64,000 nt of DNA from Oleisolibacter albus (GCF_003336875.1 NZ_QGNJ01000008.1:175536-239535), one strand, 5' to 3'. Positions 36,648 to 46,022 are shown, numbered from the stretch's first letter. The notes: generated by a model not told the origin, from the letters alone. A program made the numbers and translations.

Positions 36648-37349
36648 TCAGCGTCGGGTCAGCCGGCCCACCACCTCGACCACGTCGCTGCGGCGCATCA
36701 ACGGATAGCGGCTGCGCAGCAGATCGGTCAGCTCATTCATATCCCAGTCCACCAGCCCGCCAGGGCTGAAATGCAGGGCCAGGTATTCAGCGGCCAGCAG
36801 CGTGCCCTCCTGGGCGAAGAAGCGGATCTGCCGGACCACCTCGGACGTCGGCAGCGTGTCCGGTTCGTCGATGGCCTGGGCCAGACAGAGCACATCCAGC
36901 AGGTTCTCGCGCGTCGGCTCCCCCTGCCAGCGTTTGACCGCCTCCAGTACCCGTTCCAGGTCCGCAACGCCGCGGAAGAAGCTGCTCTGCGTCACCAACG
37001 GCTCCAGCAGGTCCACGGCAGAGGACAGGGCGGTCTCGAGATCCAGGATGGCCGGCACATCGCGCTGCCGGTCCAGTGTCTCCCGCACGACGGGGGTCAA
37101 GGCCGCCCGGTCGGCCTGCTCGAACCAGACGCTGTCGAACCAGGTGATGGCCCGCTCCAGCCGTGGCTCGCCCCGCGGCGCCCGCAGCACCTGTCCCAGC
37201 AGCACGGGATCATCCAACAGCTCGTCGGCCTCGGGAACCTTGTCGGGCAGGAAACCGGCCAGGGTCGGGTCCAGGTCATGCACCAGATTGACGGCCAGCA
37301 GGACCGTCGCATGGGCCACGAAGGCACTGGCAATCTCGTCCGGCTGCAT
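36648..37349 (-). CDS. Hypothetical protein
   Basis: A 233-aa, acidic, mostly helical soluble protein that I cannot place in a family. It is rich in Leu, Glu, Asp and Val with repeated amphipathic helices (ASAFVAHATVLLAVNLVHDLDP, ADLERVLEAVKRW, SEVVRQIRFFAQEGTLLAAEYLALHF). There is no signal peptide or obvious active site. ATGs at 37409, 37364 and 37349 are in frame; the last has AGGA 8 bp upstream and is chosen. The N-terminal MVAGPGVEPGAPNGR produced by the longest frame looks spurious. Neighbours give no functional hint. Confidence 0.65.
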   Translation of the reverse strand: MQPDEIASAFVAHATVLLAVNLVHDLDPTLAGFLPDKVPEADELLDDPVLLGQVLRAPRGEPRLERAITWFDSVWFEQADRAALTPVVRETLDRQRDVPAILDLETALSSAVDLLEPLVTQSSFFRGVADLERVLEAVKRWQGEPTRENLLDVLCLAQAIDEPDTLPTSEVVRQIRFFAQEGTLLAAEYLALHFSPGGLVDWDMNELTDLLRSRYPLMRRSDVVEVVGRLTRR

Positions 37350-37561
37350 GACGCTCGTCCTCATCCGCCCGTTTGGCGCTCCCGGTTCCACGCCAGGCCC
37401 GGCGACCATGCCGGGATCATGGCGGCTCAGGCCGTCAACGGCAAGGGGCGCGGCAATCCGCGCTGGCGCCCAGGATGAAGGCGCGGGTGGACCTTGCCAG
37501 CACCGGCGCAGGGCCGGACACTGGGTCCCGCCGATCCGCCCGGAGAGACGAGGCTTCCTCC

Positions 37562-38671
37562 ATGCACCGCCATCTGCTGCCGCTCATCCTGCTCGCCCTC
37601 GGCCTGTCCGGCCCGGCCGCCGCCGCCGATTTCCGCAGCGGCCAGACCGTGACGGTCACCGATCCCGTGTCCCAGACCCTGTTTGCCGCGGGCCAGGCGG
37701 TGACGCTGCGCAGTCCGGTGGCCGGTGACCTGTTCTCCGCCGGGTTCGAACTGTCGGCCGAGAATGCGGTGGGCGGCGATGCCATGCTGGCCGGGTATCA
37801 TCTGCGGATCCCGGCCTCCATCGGCGGCGATCTGCTGGCCGTGGGCATGGAGATCGGCATCACCGGCAGGATCGGCGGCGATGCCCGCGCCACGGGAACG
37901 ACGGTGACGCTGGCGCCGGCGGGGATCATCGCCGGCGACTTCGCGGCCAGCGGCGGCGAGGTGGTGCTGTCCGGCCATGTGGCCGGCGATGCGCAGATCG
38001 CGGCGGAGCGGGTGGTTGTCAGCGGCCGCATCGACGGCACCCTCGATGTGGCCGCGGTGGAGCTGGTGCTGGAACCCGGCGCCCGCGTCGGCGGCGATAT
38101 CCGTCATGCCGGGCCGGCCCCGGTCGATGTGCCGGCCGGCGTCACCGTCGGCGGCACCGTGCAGTACCGCGAGGACGATGGCGAAGAGTGGGACAGCCCC
38201 GGCCTGTCCGGCACGGTCGGCCGTGTCCTGGCCCTGGTGCTCCTGGGGGCGGGTGTGGCCTGGGCCGCCCCCGGCCTCATCCGCGCCACCAATGCCGAAA
38301 TCGGCGCCAATTGGGCCAAAGCCCTGTGCGTGGGCCTGATCGGCCTGGTCGGCCTGCCTGTGGCCATCCTGCTGCTGTGCCTGACCGTCATCGGCATTCC
38401 CCTGGCGCTGCTGCTGCTGGGGCTCTATCTGCTGGCACTGCCCCTGGGCACGGCCGTGGCCGGATTCGGCCTGGCCGAGTGGGCCGGACGGCGGCGCCCG
38501 CCGCGCAGCGGCCTGCTGCTGCGGTTCGCCTTCTTCGCCCTGCTGCTGACGCTGGTGTCCATGCTGCCACTGGTCGGCGGCATCGCCACGATGCTCGTCA
38601 TCGCCCTGGGCCTGGGCGCGCTGCTGCTGCGGCTGTCCGGCAGCCGGCGTCAGGCCGTCCTGGCGGGCTGA
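37562..38671 (+). CDS. Polymer-forming (bactofilin-like) membrane protein
   Basis: A 369-aa protein with a Sec signal peptide (residues 1-22, ending AAAAD), then about 190 residues of short beta-strand repeats rich in G, V and A (patterns such as IGGDLLAVG, VAGDAQIA, VGGDIRHAG), typical of the right-handed beta-helix of polymer-forming cytoskeletal or bactofilin-like domains, and a C-terminal part with about four membrane helices. The combination implies a secreted repeat domain anchored in the inner membrane. The function is unknown; an envelope scaffold role is an inference from the fold. Confidence 0.65.
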   Translation: MHRHLLPLILLALGLSGPAAAADFRSGQTVTVTDPVSQTLFAAGQAVTLRSPVAGDLFSAGFELSAENAVGGDAMLAGYHLRIPASIGGDLLAVGMEIGITGRIGGDARATGTTVTLAPAGIIAGDFAASGGEVVLSGHVAGDAQIAAERVVVSGRIDGTLDVAAVELVLEPGARVGGDIRHAGPAPVDVPAGVTVGGTVQYREDDGEEWDSPGLSGTVGRVLALVLLGAGVAWAAPGLIRATNAEIGANWAKALCVGLIGLVGLPVAILLLCLTVIGIPLALLLLGLYLLALPLGTAVAGFGLAEWAGRRRPPRSGLLLRFAFFALLLTLVSMLPLVGGIATMLVIALGLGALLLRLSGSRRQAVLAG

Positions 38672-38678
38672 CCGCCCG

Positions 38679-39674
38679 TCATCGCGTCTGGGCCAGACGG
38701 AATTCGCGCGGGAACAGCAGCAGGCGCTGCCGCCGCGTATCCAGCACCACCCGGTAGCGGCTCAACAGTCCCAGCCCCAGCCGCCCGTCGAGGAAGGCCG
38801 GCATGCCCTCGCCGCGCGGGCTGAGCGCGGCCGACAGCGGCCCCACCTCGCGCCCGCCCAGCCGCAGGCGGGGCATCACCGCCATCTGCAGCGCATAGGG
38901 GCCGGCGGCGCCCAGCACCGGGATGGCCGTTCCCGGCCCCTCCGGCACCAGCAGGCCCGGCAGGCCGCGATGCTCGTCGAACAGGGTGATGCTGCCGAAA
39001 TCGCCGGTGTCCACCAGCAGGCGCAGATCGCGGTCGCCGACCCGGACCTGCGTGACCAGAAGATTGCCGCGCCAGCCCAGCGGCAGCACCAGCGTCTCCG
39101 CATCCGGCGCCGGCACCTCGCCGCCCAGGCGCAGGCTGCCGCGGTCGAAATCCAGGGTGACGGGGAAATCCTGCACCAGCCGGTCGCCCAGGATGCCGGC
39201 CAGCACGCCGCCGTCGCTGCGCTGCAGGGCCGCCGCCGGCAGGTCGAGCACGGCCACCGGCTCATCGGCCAGCCGCAGCGGCCCCAGGGTCAGGCTGTCC
39301 AGCGCCGCCTGCCCGATACGGAAGGGGCGGCCGGCGGCATCATAGGCCGTATCGACCGGCCGCCAGGGGAGCCTGAGCGCCGTGGCCACGGCCGGAGTGA
39401 TGAGATGGGTGTCGGTCAGGCCGGTGTCGAACAGGAAGCCGTGGGAGGCCTCGCCATTGATGGTGGCCTCGACCACGATGCGCTGCCGGTCCAGGACGAA
39501 GGGCAGATCGACAGGCCCGGTCAGGCTGCGGCCCAGGGCCTCCTCGTCCCGCGGAACACCGGCGCACCCCGCCAGCCCCAGCAACAGCCCGGCCGCCAAC
39601 AGCCGGCGGATGACGGCGCGGGCCGCCGCGGCAGCGGAAACGGAAAGGATGGGAAAAAGCGCGGGGCAGGTCAT
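38679..39674 (-). CDS. Retropepsin-like aspartic protease, lipoprotein
   Basis: A 331-aa protein with an N-terminal signal sequence ending in a lipobox (LAGC, cysteine about residue 37), so probably a lipoprotein. It has two aspartic-protease-type DTG motifs, FLFDTGLTDTH (Asp about 83) and LLVDTGDFGS, meaning two retropepsin-like lobes in one chain. Gly/Leu-rich strands around both (GLTLGPLRLAD, LPLGWRGNLL) fit the fold. The substrate is unknown. It converges on the bactofilin-like gene and may not be functionally linked. Confidence 0.8.
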   Translation of the reverse strand: MTCPALFPILSVSAAAAARAVIRRLLAAGLLLGLAGCAGVPRDEEALGRSLTGPVDLPFVLDRQRIVVEATINGEASHGFLFDTGLTDTHLITPAVATALRLPWRPVDTAYDAAGRPFRIGQAALDSLTLGPLRLADEPVAVLDLPAAALQRSDGGVLAGILGDRLVQDFPVTLDFDRGSLRLGGEVPAPDAETLVLPLGWRGNLLVTQVRVGDRDLRLLVDTGDFGSITLFDEHRGLPGLLVPEGPGTAIPVLGAAGPYALQMAVMPRLRLGGREVGPLSAALSPRGEGMPAFLDGRLGLGLLSRYRVVLDTRRQRLLLFPREFRLAQTR

Positions 39675-39752
39675 GCCCCATCAACGCGCGGAACCGCCCG
39701 CAATGGCAGACGTGCGGACGGATAGGCACCGTGCGGATAGCTGTCCGTCCGG

Positions 39753-40025
39753 TCAGCGGGTTCCGGCCGAGGTTGGGGCGGGGTCGGGAACCGGATTTGC
39801 AGCGGGACCGGCCGGCGGCGCCGGCTGGCCGGCCGGATCGGTGGCCGTGGCCCGCAGCAGGGCCGGATCGGTGACCACCATCACCGGCGGCACGCGCGGC
39901 TGCATGAACATCTGCAACGCGGCAAGGAAACCATCCAGGCCCGAGACCAGCAGCGACATGATGCCAAGGGCGACGGCCAGGGCGACGGCACGGATCAGAA
40001 CGGCGATCTGGGTACTGCGGCGCAT
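39753..40025 (-). CDS. Small single-span membrane protein, Pro/Ala-rich tail
   Basis: A 90-aa protein with one long hydrophobic stretch (about residues 6-36: IAVLIRAVALAVALGIMSLL and beyond) and a C-terminal tail of about 35 residues dominated by Pro, Ala and Thr. The ATG at 40025 gives MRRSTQIAV with a positively charged start; the longer frame adds a Cys/His-containing segment and is less likely. No family recognised. It lies 72 bp downstream of the DNA ligase gene on the same strand. Confidence 0.45.
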   Translation of the reverse strand: MRRSTQIAVLIRAVALAVALGIMSLLVSGLDGFLAALQMFMQPRVPPVMVVTDPALLRATATDPAGQPAPPAGPAANPVPDPAPTSAGTR

Positions 40026-40097
40026 GGGTACTCCGGCGGAAAGCGCGGCCCCTATGTGGCACTCCGGCGCCGGGAATGCCATGGCCTTTCGCGCAGG

Positions 40098-41702
40098 TCA
40101 CGTCACGATCAGGCGCTCCAGCGTCTCCAGCCGGTCGGCCTCGGCCGCCGGCTTGTCCCAGCGGATGCGGGCGATGCGGGGGAAGCGCATGGCGACGCCG
40201 CTCTTGTGCCGGCTGGAGCGGTGGACGCTGTCGAAGGCCACCTCCAGCACCAGACCGGGTGCCACCTCCCGCACCGGGCCGAAGCGGTTGGTGGTGTGGG
40301 CGCGCACCCAGCGGTCCAGTTCCAGCAGCTCCTCGTCGGTGAAGCCGGAATAGGCCTTGCCCACCGGCACCAGCTCGCCCCCCGGCCCGTCGTCCCCGCG
40401 CCAGGCGCCGAAGGTGTAGTCGCTGTAGAAGCTGCTGCGCTTGCCATGGCCGCGCTGGGCGTACATCAGCACGCAATCCAGCGTCAGCGGCCCCCGCTTC
40501 CATTTGAACCATGGCCCCTTGGGCCGACCGGCCACATAGGGGCTGTCGGCCCGCTTCAGCATCAGCCCCTCGATGGCATTGTCGCGGGCGCCGGCCCGCA
40601 GATCCTCCAGCGTCGGCCAATCGTCGAAGGGGATCAGCGGCGACAGGTCCATGCCCGTCGGCCGCACCCGGGCGAACCACGCCTCCAGCCGCCGCCGGCG
40701 TGCGTCGAAGGGCAGGCCGCGCAGATCCTCCTCCCCCTCCATCAGCAGGTCGTACAGCCGCACCCAGGCGGGATAGTCCCGCAGCATCTTCGCCGTCACC
40801 TGCTTGCGGTTCAGCCGCTGCTGCAGATCATTGAAGGGGGCGATGGCGCCGTCGCGCCTCACCAGCAGCTCGCCATCCAGCACGGCATCGAAGGCCAGAT
40901 GCCCGACCACATCGGGAAAGGTGCTGCCGATCTCGTCGCCGGTGCGGCTGTAGAGGCGCGGCTGGCCCAGGGTCCGGGCCACCAGCTGCACGCGGATGCC
41001 GTCCCATTTCCATTCCGCCCGGTAGGCGGCGGGGTCCAGCCCGGCCCGGTCCGCCTCCTCCAGCGGGTGCGCCAGCATCAGCGGACGGAAGCCGCCGCCG
41101 CCGGTGACATCGGGCTTGTCCCCCCGCCCCTCCAGCCAGGCGAACAGGTCGGCATAGGGCGGCGCCAGCCCATGCCACAGCTCCTCGATGGCATCCACGG
41201 TCACGGCGGTGCCGCGGCCGGCGCCCCACTCGGCCAGGGCCGTCTTGGCCAGCCGGGCGGAAACGCCGATGCGCAGTCCGCCCGTGATCAGCTTCAGCAG
41301 CGCCCAGCGCCCGGTGGCGTCCAACCCGTCCAGCCAGCCTTCGATCAGGGCCGGGGCCGCCGCCCGCCTGGCCCCGGCCAGGGCGCCGACAATTTCCGCC
41401 AGCGTCGGCGGCGGCTGGTTGCTGCCCGGCCGCGCCGGCCAGATCAGGGCGGCCGTTTCCGCCAGATCGCCGACGAAATCGTAGGACAGCGCGAACAGGG
41501 TGGGATCGGTGCGTGCCGCCGCCAGCTCCCGCACCAGGGCCGGCTTGGCGGCGGCGAAGGACAGACCGCCGGTCAGGGCCGCCAGCCCGTAGCCGCGATC
41601 GGGATCGGGAGTCTGCGCGAAATAATCCACCAGCAGGCGGACCTTGCCGGTGCGCGACGGCTGATAGGCCAGCGCGTCGATCAGGGCGGCGAACCGGTCC
41701 AT
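40098..41702 (-). CDS. ATP-dependent DNA ligase (cisplatin-damage-response type)
   Basis: A 534-aa ATP-dependent DNA ligase of the group named for cisplatin damage response (TIGR04120). The adenylation motif is EWKWDGIR, with the nucleotidyl lysine at about residue 232; later motifs include DGELLV, EGLMLKR and the FKWKRG motif V region. It is followed by a conserved C-terminal OB domain (SGFTDEELLELDRW). The gene begins 3 bp after the stop of an exonuclease gene of the ligase-associated type, so the pair is probably an operon for DNA break repair. In other bacteria a DEXH helicase and a phosphoesterase often complete the set; they are not seen here. Confidence 0.92.
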   Translation of the reverse strand: MDRFAALIDALAYQPSRTGKVRLLVDYFAQTPDPDRGYGLAALTGGLSFAAAKPALVRELAAARTDPTLFALSYDFVGDLAETAALIWPARPGSNQPPPTLAEIVGALAGARRAAAPALIEGWLDGLDATGRWALLKLITGGLRIGVSARLAKTALAEWGAGRGTAVTVDAIEELWHGLAPPYADLFAWLEGRGDKPDVTGGGGFRPLMLAHPLEEADRAGLDPAAYRAEWKWDGIRVQLVARTLGQPRLYSRTGDEIGSTFPDVVGHLAFDAVLDGELLVRRDGAIAPFNDLQQRLNRKQVTAKMLRDYPAWVRLYDLLMEGEEDLRGLPFDARRRRLEAWFARVRPTGMDLSPLIPFDDWPTLEDLRAGARDNAIEGLMLKRADSPYVAGRPKGPWFKWKRGPLTLDCVLMYAQRGHGKRSSFYSDYTFGAWRGDDGPGGELVPVGKAYSGFTDEELLELDRWVRAHTTNRFGPVREVAPGLVLEVAFDSVHRSSRHKSGVAMRFPRIARIRWDKPAAEADRLETLERLIVT

Positions 41703-41705
41703 GGC

Positions 41706-42761
41706 TCACGTCTCCTCATCGCCGAAACCGACCAGATGCAGCGGGCGGGCGCGGAAGCCGTTGAGGCCGGCCCAATGCACCAGCGCCTCCTCCGCGCCAT
41801 GGGTCACCCAGACCTCGGGCGCGGCCACCTCGCGCAGGGTCTGGCACAACTCGTCCCAATCGGCATGGTCGGAAATCACCAGCGGCAGTTCCACCCCATG
41901 CTGGCGCGCCCGGGCCCGCACCCGCATCCAGCCGGAGGCATAGGCGATCAGCGGGTCGGGCAGGCGCCGCGCCCACCGGTCCATCAGGGCCGAGGGCGGG
42001 GCCAGCACGACGGCGCCGCGCATCTCCTCCTTGTCGGCGGCCGTGGCCGGACGCAGCGGCCCCAGATCCACCCCATGGCGCCGGTACAGCTCGCACAGCG
42101 GCAGGTGGGCGCCGTGCAGATAGACGGGCCGGTCGTAGCCCGCATCCCGCAGATGGGCGATCAGGCGCTGGCACTTGCCCAGGGCGTAGCAGCCCACCAC
42201 CAGTGCGCGCTCGGGGAACAGCTGTCCCGCATGCAGCAGCCGGGCGATCTCGGCCGCGGCCGGCGGGTGGCGGAACACCGGCAGGCCGAAGGTGGCCTCG
42301 GTCACGAACACATCGCAGGACACCGGCTCGAACGGGGCGCAGGTGGGGTCCGGCTGCCGCTTGTAATCACCGGAAACGACGACGCGGCGGCCGCCATGCT
42401 CCAGCACCACCTGGGCGCTGCCCAGCACATGGCCGGCGGGCACCAGCGTCACCGTCACATCGCCGATGCGCAGGGGCCGGCCGTAATCCAGAGTCTGCTG
42501 ATGCCGCCCCGCCCCCTCCCCCAGCCGGACACGCATGATATCCAGCGTCGGCAGCGTCGCCAGCACATGGGTATGGCCGGCGCGGGCATGGTCGCTGTGC
42601 CCATGGGTTATGACGGCCCGGTCCACCGGCCGCACCGGATCGATATGGAAGCCCCCCGGCTCGACCCACAACCCCCCGCCCCGCTCCATCGGACAGGGAT
42701 GCACCCAGTGTTCGGGAGGGGGCGGGAAAAGGCCGGATGGATGGGCGGCAGGATCGATCAT
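41706..42761 (-). CDS. Ligase-associated DNA exonuclease (metallo-beta-lactamase fold)
   Basis: A 351-aa beta-CASP/metallo-beta-lactamase nuclease of the ligase-associated exonuclease group (TIGR04122). The metal motif HGHSDH is at about residues 53-58, with later GHVLGSAQ, VSGDYKRQ and the C-terminal ISDHADWDEL. The ATG at 42761 gives MIDPAAHP; the long upstream frame runs through the AbgT gene end and is not credible. It is the first gene of the two-gene repair operon with the ATP-dependent ligase. Confidence 0.9.
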   Translation of the reverse strand: MIDPAAHPSGLFPPPPEHWVHPCPMERGGGLWVEPGGFHIDPVRPVDRAVITHGHSDHARAGHTHVLATLPTLDIMRVRLGEGAGRHQQTLDYGRPLRIGDVTVTLVPAGHVLGSAQVVLEHGGRRVVVSGDYKRQPDPTCAPFEPVSCDVFVTEATFGLPVFRHPPAAAEIARLLHAGQLFPERALVVGCYALGKCQRLIAHLRDAGYDRPVYLHGAHLPLCELYRRHGVDLGPLRPATAADKEEMRGAVVLAPPSALMDRWARRLPDPLIAYASGWMRVRARARQHGVELPLVISDHADWDELCQTLREVAAPEVWVTHGAEEALVHWAGLNGFRARPLHLVGFGDEET

Positions 42762-42804
42762 GGCTCGGCTAATATAGCCCGTCCCGCCGCCATGGCGACC
42801 CCGC

Positions 42805-44349
42805 CTAGCGGGACGGCGCCGGCATGCCCACGCCCGATCCCGGCCCCAGTGGCAGATCCAGCAGGAACCAGACGGCGAACAGGCCGGTGGAGCTGATCCC
42901 GAACCAAAGGCTGAAGGGCAGCATGGTGGCCACCAGCGAGCCGATGCCGAAACCCGGCACATAGCGTTGGGCCATGATCAGGATCAGCGGGAAATAGGGC
43001 ATCAGGGGCGTCACCGGATTGGTGATGGCGTCGCCCACGCGATAGGCGGCCTGGGTCGCCTCGGGCGTCGCCCCCAGCAGCATCAGCAGCGGCACCAGCA
43101 CCGGGGCCAGGATGGCCCATTTGGCCGAGGCACTGCCGATCAGCAGATTGAGGGTGCAGGTGACCAGGATGATGGCCAGCATCAGCGGCAGGCCGGTGAA
43201 GCCCACGGCCTTCAGCAGCGCCGCCCCCTCAATGGCCAGGATGGCGCCGATGTTCGACCAGCCGAACAGGGCGATGAACAGGGCGGCGGCGAAGGCCAGG
43301 ATGATATAGCCGCCCATGTCGGCCATGCTGGCCCCCATCATCCGCACCACGTCGCGGTCGCTGCGGACGGCGCCGGTGCCGATGCCATAGGCAATGCCGC
43401 AGGCCAGGAAGACCAGGAACAGCAGCGCCACCAGCGCATGCAGGAAGGGCGTCAGCGGAATCGTGGCCGCCGGGTCCCACAGCGGCGCGCCCTCCGGCAG
43501 CACCAGCGCCAGCATGGCGGCGGCGGCGGCCAGCAGGGTCCAGCCGGCATAGCGCCCGCCGCGCCGCTCGGCCGCCCGCTGTTCCGGCGTGGCCGCCGCC
43601 ACCTCTGGCCGCAGATCCGGCGCCAGCGGCGCCGTGGCGTTGAGGCGCGGCTCGACGATGCGGTCGCTGACCAGGGCGCCGACCAGGGTGAACAGCGGCA
43701 CGAAGGCCACCATCAGATAGTAATTGGCGGTCACCGGCACCTCGTAGGCCGGATCGATCAGCCGGGCCGCCGTCTGGGTGATGCCGGCCAGCAGCGGATC
43801 GAGCGAGGTTGGCAGCAGATTGGCGCTGAAACCGCCGGCCACGCCTGCGAAGGCCGCGGCCAGCCCGGCCACGGGATGGCGGCCGACGCTGTGATAGAGC
43901 ACCGCCGCCAGCGGCGTCAGCACGACATAGCCGGCATCGGCGGCCAGACTGGCCTGAACGCCGGCGAAGACCACGGTCAGCGTCAGCAGCCGCGGCGGCA
44001 CGGCCCGGACCAGGCTGCCCAACGCCATGGCGATCAGGCCGCTGCGCTCGGCGACACCCACGCCCATCATCACGATCAGCACCATGGCCAGCGGCGGGAA
44101 GCCGGCGAAGATCTGCGGCAGCTCCGTCAGCAGCCGACGGATCTGGGCGCCATCGGCCAGGCTGACGGCGGCGATGGTCTTGCCGGTGCCGGGATGGACC
44201 GCCGCCACCCCCAGCGCTGCCAGCAGCGCCGACAGACCGACCAGACCCAGAATCGAGAGCAGGAAAAGCGTCACCGGGTCCGGCAGTCGGTTGCCGGTCC
44301 GCTCGATCCCCGCAAGCACACGCTGTCCCCAGGCCCCTTCCGTTCCCAT
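42805..44349 (-). CDS. AbgT family transporter
   Basis: A 514-aa inner-membrane protein of the AbgT family, which includes E. coli AbgT (p-aminobenzoyl-glutamate uptake) and proton-driven sulfonamide exporters. About 11 hydrophobic segments are present, with the family markers RLPDPVTLFLLSILGL at the N-terminus, GGFSANLLPTSLDPLLAGITQ in the first repeat and GSASAKWAILAPVLVPLLMLLG in the second. AGGAGG precedes the ATG at 44349. It is divergent from psuG across 187 bp. The transported compound cannot be told from sequence. Confidence 0.9.
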   Translation of the reverse strand: MGTEGAWGQRVLAGIERTGNRLPDPVTLFLLSILGLVGLSALLAALGVAAVHPGTGKTIAAVSLADGAQIRRLLTELPQIFAGFPPLAMVLIVMMGVGVAERSGLIAMALGSLVRAVPPRLLTLTVVFAGVQASLAADAGYVVLTPLAAVLYHSVGRHPVAGLAAAFAGVAGGFSANLLPTSLDPLLAGITQTAARLIDPAYEVPVTANYYLMVAFVPLFTLVGALVSDRIVEPRLNATAPLAPDLRPEVAAATPEQRAAERRGGRYAGWTLLAAAAAMLALVLPEGAPLWDPAATIPLTPFLHALVALLFLVFLACGIAYGIGTGAVRSDRDVVRMMGASMADMGGYIILAFAAALFIALFGWSNIGAILAIEGAALLKAVGFTGLPLMLAIILVTCTLNLLIGSASAKWAILAPVLVPLLMLLGATPEATQAAYRVGDAITNPVTPLMPYFPLILIMAQRYVPGFGIGSLVATMLPFSLWFGISSTGLFAVWFLLDLPLGPGSGVGMPAPSR

Positions 44350-44536
44350 ACGCTGCCTCCTGTGCAGAGATTGCCGTTTTCCTTAGTGGTGACAGCAGGC
44401 GGGGCGCCGGGCAAGCGGCGAGCATCGTTCCGCCATAGCGGGTCGAGGGTCCATGAGGCCGGCACTGAGGCAGCGTGGCGGGTTGCGCTCCGGACGGCGC
44501 GGGGGCATTCTCCGGGCCTTCCCAGGAGACAGGGCC

Positions 44537-45502
44537 ATGCAGGACTTCCTTTCCATCCATCCCGACGTTGCGACCGCTCTGAAGGCCAATCGGCCGGTGG
44601 TGGCGCTGGAATCCACCCTGATCAGCCATGGCCTGCCCCATCCCACCAATGTGGAGACGGCCAAGGCGCTGGAAGCGGCGGTGCGCGCCGGCGGCGCCGT
44701 CCCCGCCACCATCGCCGTGCTGGACGGGCGCATCCGCGTCGGCCTCGACGATGCGGATCTGGAACGGCTGGCCCAGCCGGGCGTGCGCAAGGTCAGCCGC
44801 CGCGACCTGCCGCTGGTGCTGGCGGCCGGGGCTGATGGCGCCACCACGGTGGCCGCCACCATGATCGCCGCCCATATGGCGGGCATCGCCGTTTTCGCCA
44901 CCGGCGGCATCGGCGGCGTGCATCGCGGGGTGGAGACGACGCTGGACATCTCCGCCGACCTGGAGGAACTGGCCCAGTCCGACGTGGCCGTGGTCTGCGC
45001 CGGGGCCAAGGCCATCCTCGATCTGCCGCGGACGCTGGAATATCTGGAGACCAAGGGCGTGCCGGTGGTCGGCTACGGTACCGACCGCTTCCCCGCCTTC
45101 TATACGGCCGATCTGGGCCTGCCCGTGGATGGGCGCGTGGACTCGGCCGAGGATGCGGCCCGCATCCTGCGGGCCAAGTGGCAGCTGGGCCTGGGTGGCG
45201 GTGTCGTCTTCGGCGTGCCGATCCCCGAGGCGGCGGCCCTGGACGCCGACGCGGTGGAGGCCGCCATCCGTCAGGCCGTGGGCGAGGCCGAGTCCCAGGG
45301 CGTGCGCGGCAAGGCGCTGACACCGTTCCTGCTGAAGCGGCTGGAGGAACTGACCGGCGGCGCCAGCCTGACGGCCAATACGGCGCTGCTGCTGAACAAT
45401 GCCCGTGTCGGGGCCGGGATCGCCGTGGCCTATGCCCGCCTGCGCACGGAAATGGCGCTGCCGAAGAAGGTGGTCACCACCAAGCGTCCGCCCGGCTATT
45501 GA
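44537..45502 (+). CDS. psuG: Pseudouridine-5'-phosphate glycosidase
   Basis: Cleaves pseudouridine 5'-phosphate to uracil and ribose 5-phosphate. The 321-aa product has the family blocks ALESTLISHGLPHPTN near the N-terminus, TGGIGGVHRG at about residue 127, AGAKAILDLPRTLEYLET with the likely catalytic lysine, and NNARVGAGIA near the C-terminus. AGGAGA precedes the ATG at 44537. The partner kinase PsuK, usually adjacent, is not in the window. A strong hairpin follows the stop but its T-run serves the opposite strand. Confidence 0.94.
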   Translation: MQDFLSIHPDVATALKANRPVVALESTLISHGLPHPTNVETAKALEAAVRAGGAVPATIAVLDGRIRVGLDDADLERLAQPGVRKVSRRDLPLVLAAGADGATTVAATMIAAHMAGIAVFATGGIGGVHRGVETTLDISADLEELAQSDVAVVCAGAKAILDLPRTLEYLETKGVPVVGYGTDRFPAFYTADLGLPVDGRVDSAEDAARILRAKWQLGLGGGVVFGVPIPEAAALDADAVEAAIRQAVGEAESQGVRGKALTPFLLKRLEELTGGASLTANTALLLNNARVGAGIAVAYARLRTEMALPKKVVTTKRPPGY

Positions 45503-45529
45503 GGCGGGGCCACCCGTGCCGCCTCCCTG

Positions 45530-45566
45530 AAAAAACGGCGCGCATCCCCAGGGGGTGCGCGCCGTT
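45530..45566 (-). terminator. Terminator of DUF1842-like gene
   Basis: Near-perfect 16-bp arms (45534-45549 with 45551-45566). On the minus strand the stem is followed by six T residues (45535-45530). It may also stop psuG transcripts. Confidence 0.75.
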
Positions 45567-45587
45567 CCCGTCAGAGGGCGGACCGGA

Positions 45588-46022
45588 TCAGGCCTGGCTG
45601 ATCGGCTGCTCGATGGCGTGCCAGTTGCCGCTGGCGTCCAGATATTGATAGTGGGCCATGCCGGAGCTGTAATCGGTGGCCATCACGATCATGGCCCGGA
45701 AGTTCGGCTCCAGCGCCGGCCCGACACCGCCGTGGGCCGGCCACTGGATGCTGGGATAGCCCGTCAGGTCGATGCGGATGGCCGACTTGGCCGGCGGCAT
45801 CACCGTTTCATAGATCAGCGGGCCGGACACGGACGACTGGCAGACCACCGGATCGGCCAGGGCCTGGGTCACGATGGCGTGACCGGTGACCTTCTGGCCC
45901 GGCGTATAGACAGACAGGGTCAGGGCCAGCGTCGGCGCCCCCGGCATCGCCGCCTGGGTGCGCAGTTGCAGCAGGAAAAGGCCGGCAGCCTGGGTGCCGG
46001 TCTGGGCATTGACAGCAACCAT
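45588..46022 (-). CDS. DUF1842-like protein
   Basis: A 144-aa soluble protein, beginning MVAVNAQTGTQAAGLFLLQL, that resembles DUF1842, a small family of unknown function; GKVTGHA-like (QKVTGHAIVTQAL) and IRIDLTGYPSIQWP stretches suggest a beta-sandwich. A strong GGAAGGAG lies 7 bp before the ATG at 46022, fixing that start. It is transcribed alone with an AT-rich upstream region (46090-46185) and a robust terminator, the pattern of an independently and perhaps strongly expressed gene. The family call is from memory and moderate. Confidence 0.6.
   Translation of the reverse strand: MVAVNAQTGTQAAGLFLLQLRTQAAMPGAPTLALTLSVYTPGQKVTGHAIVTQALADPVVCQSSVSGPLIYETVMPPAKSAIRIDLTGYPSIQWPAHGGVGPALEPNFRAMIVMATDYSSGMAHYQYLDASGNWHAIEQPISQA

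Noticed and set aside
37350..37409. tRNA-derived or alternative start for the 233-aa hypothetical gene
   Set aside because: The GVEPGAPNGR-like peptide resembles known spurious N-termini, but no tRNA structure is visible; the ATG at 37349 has the better ribosome-binding site.
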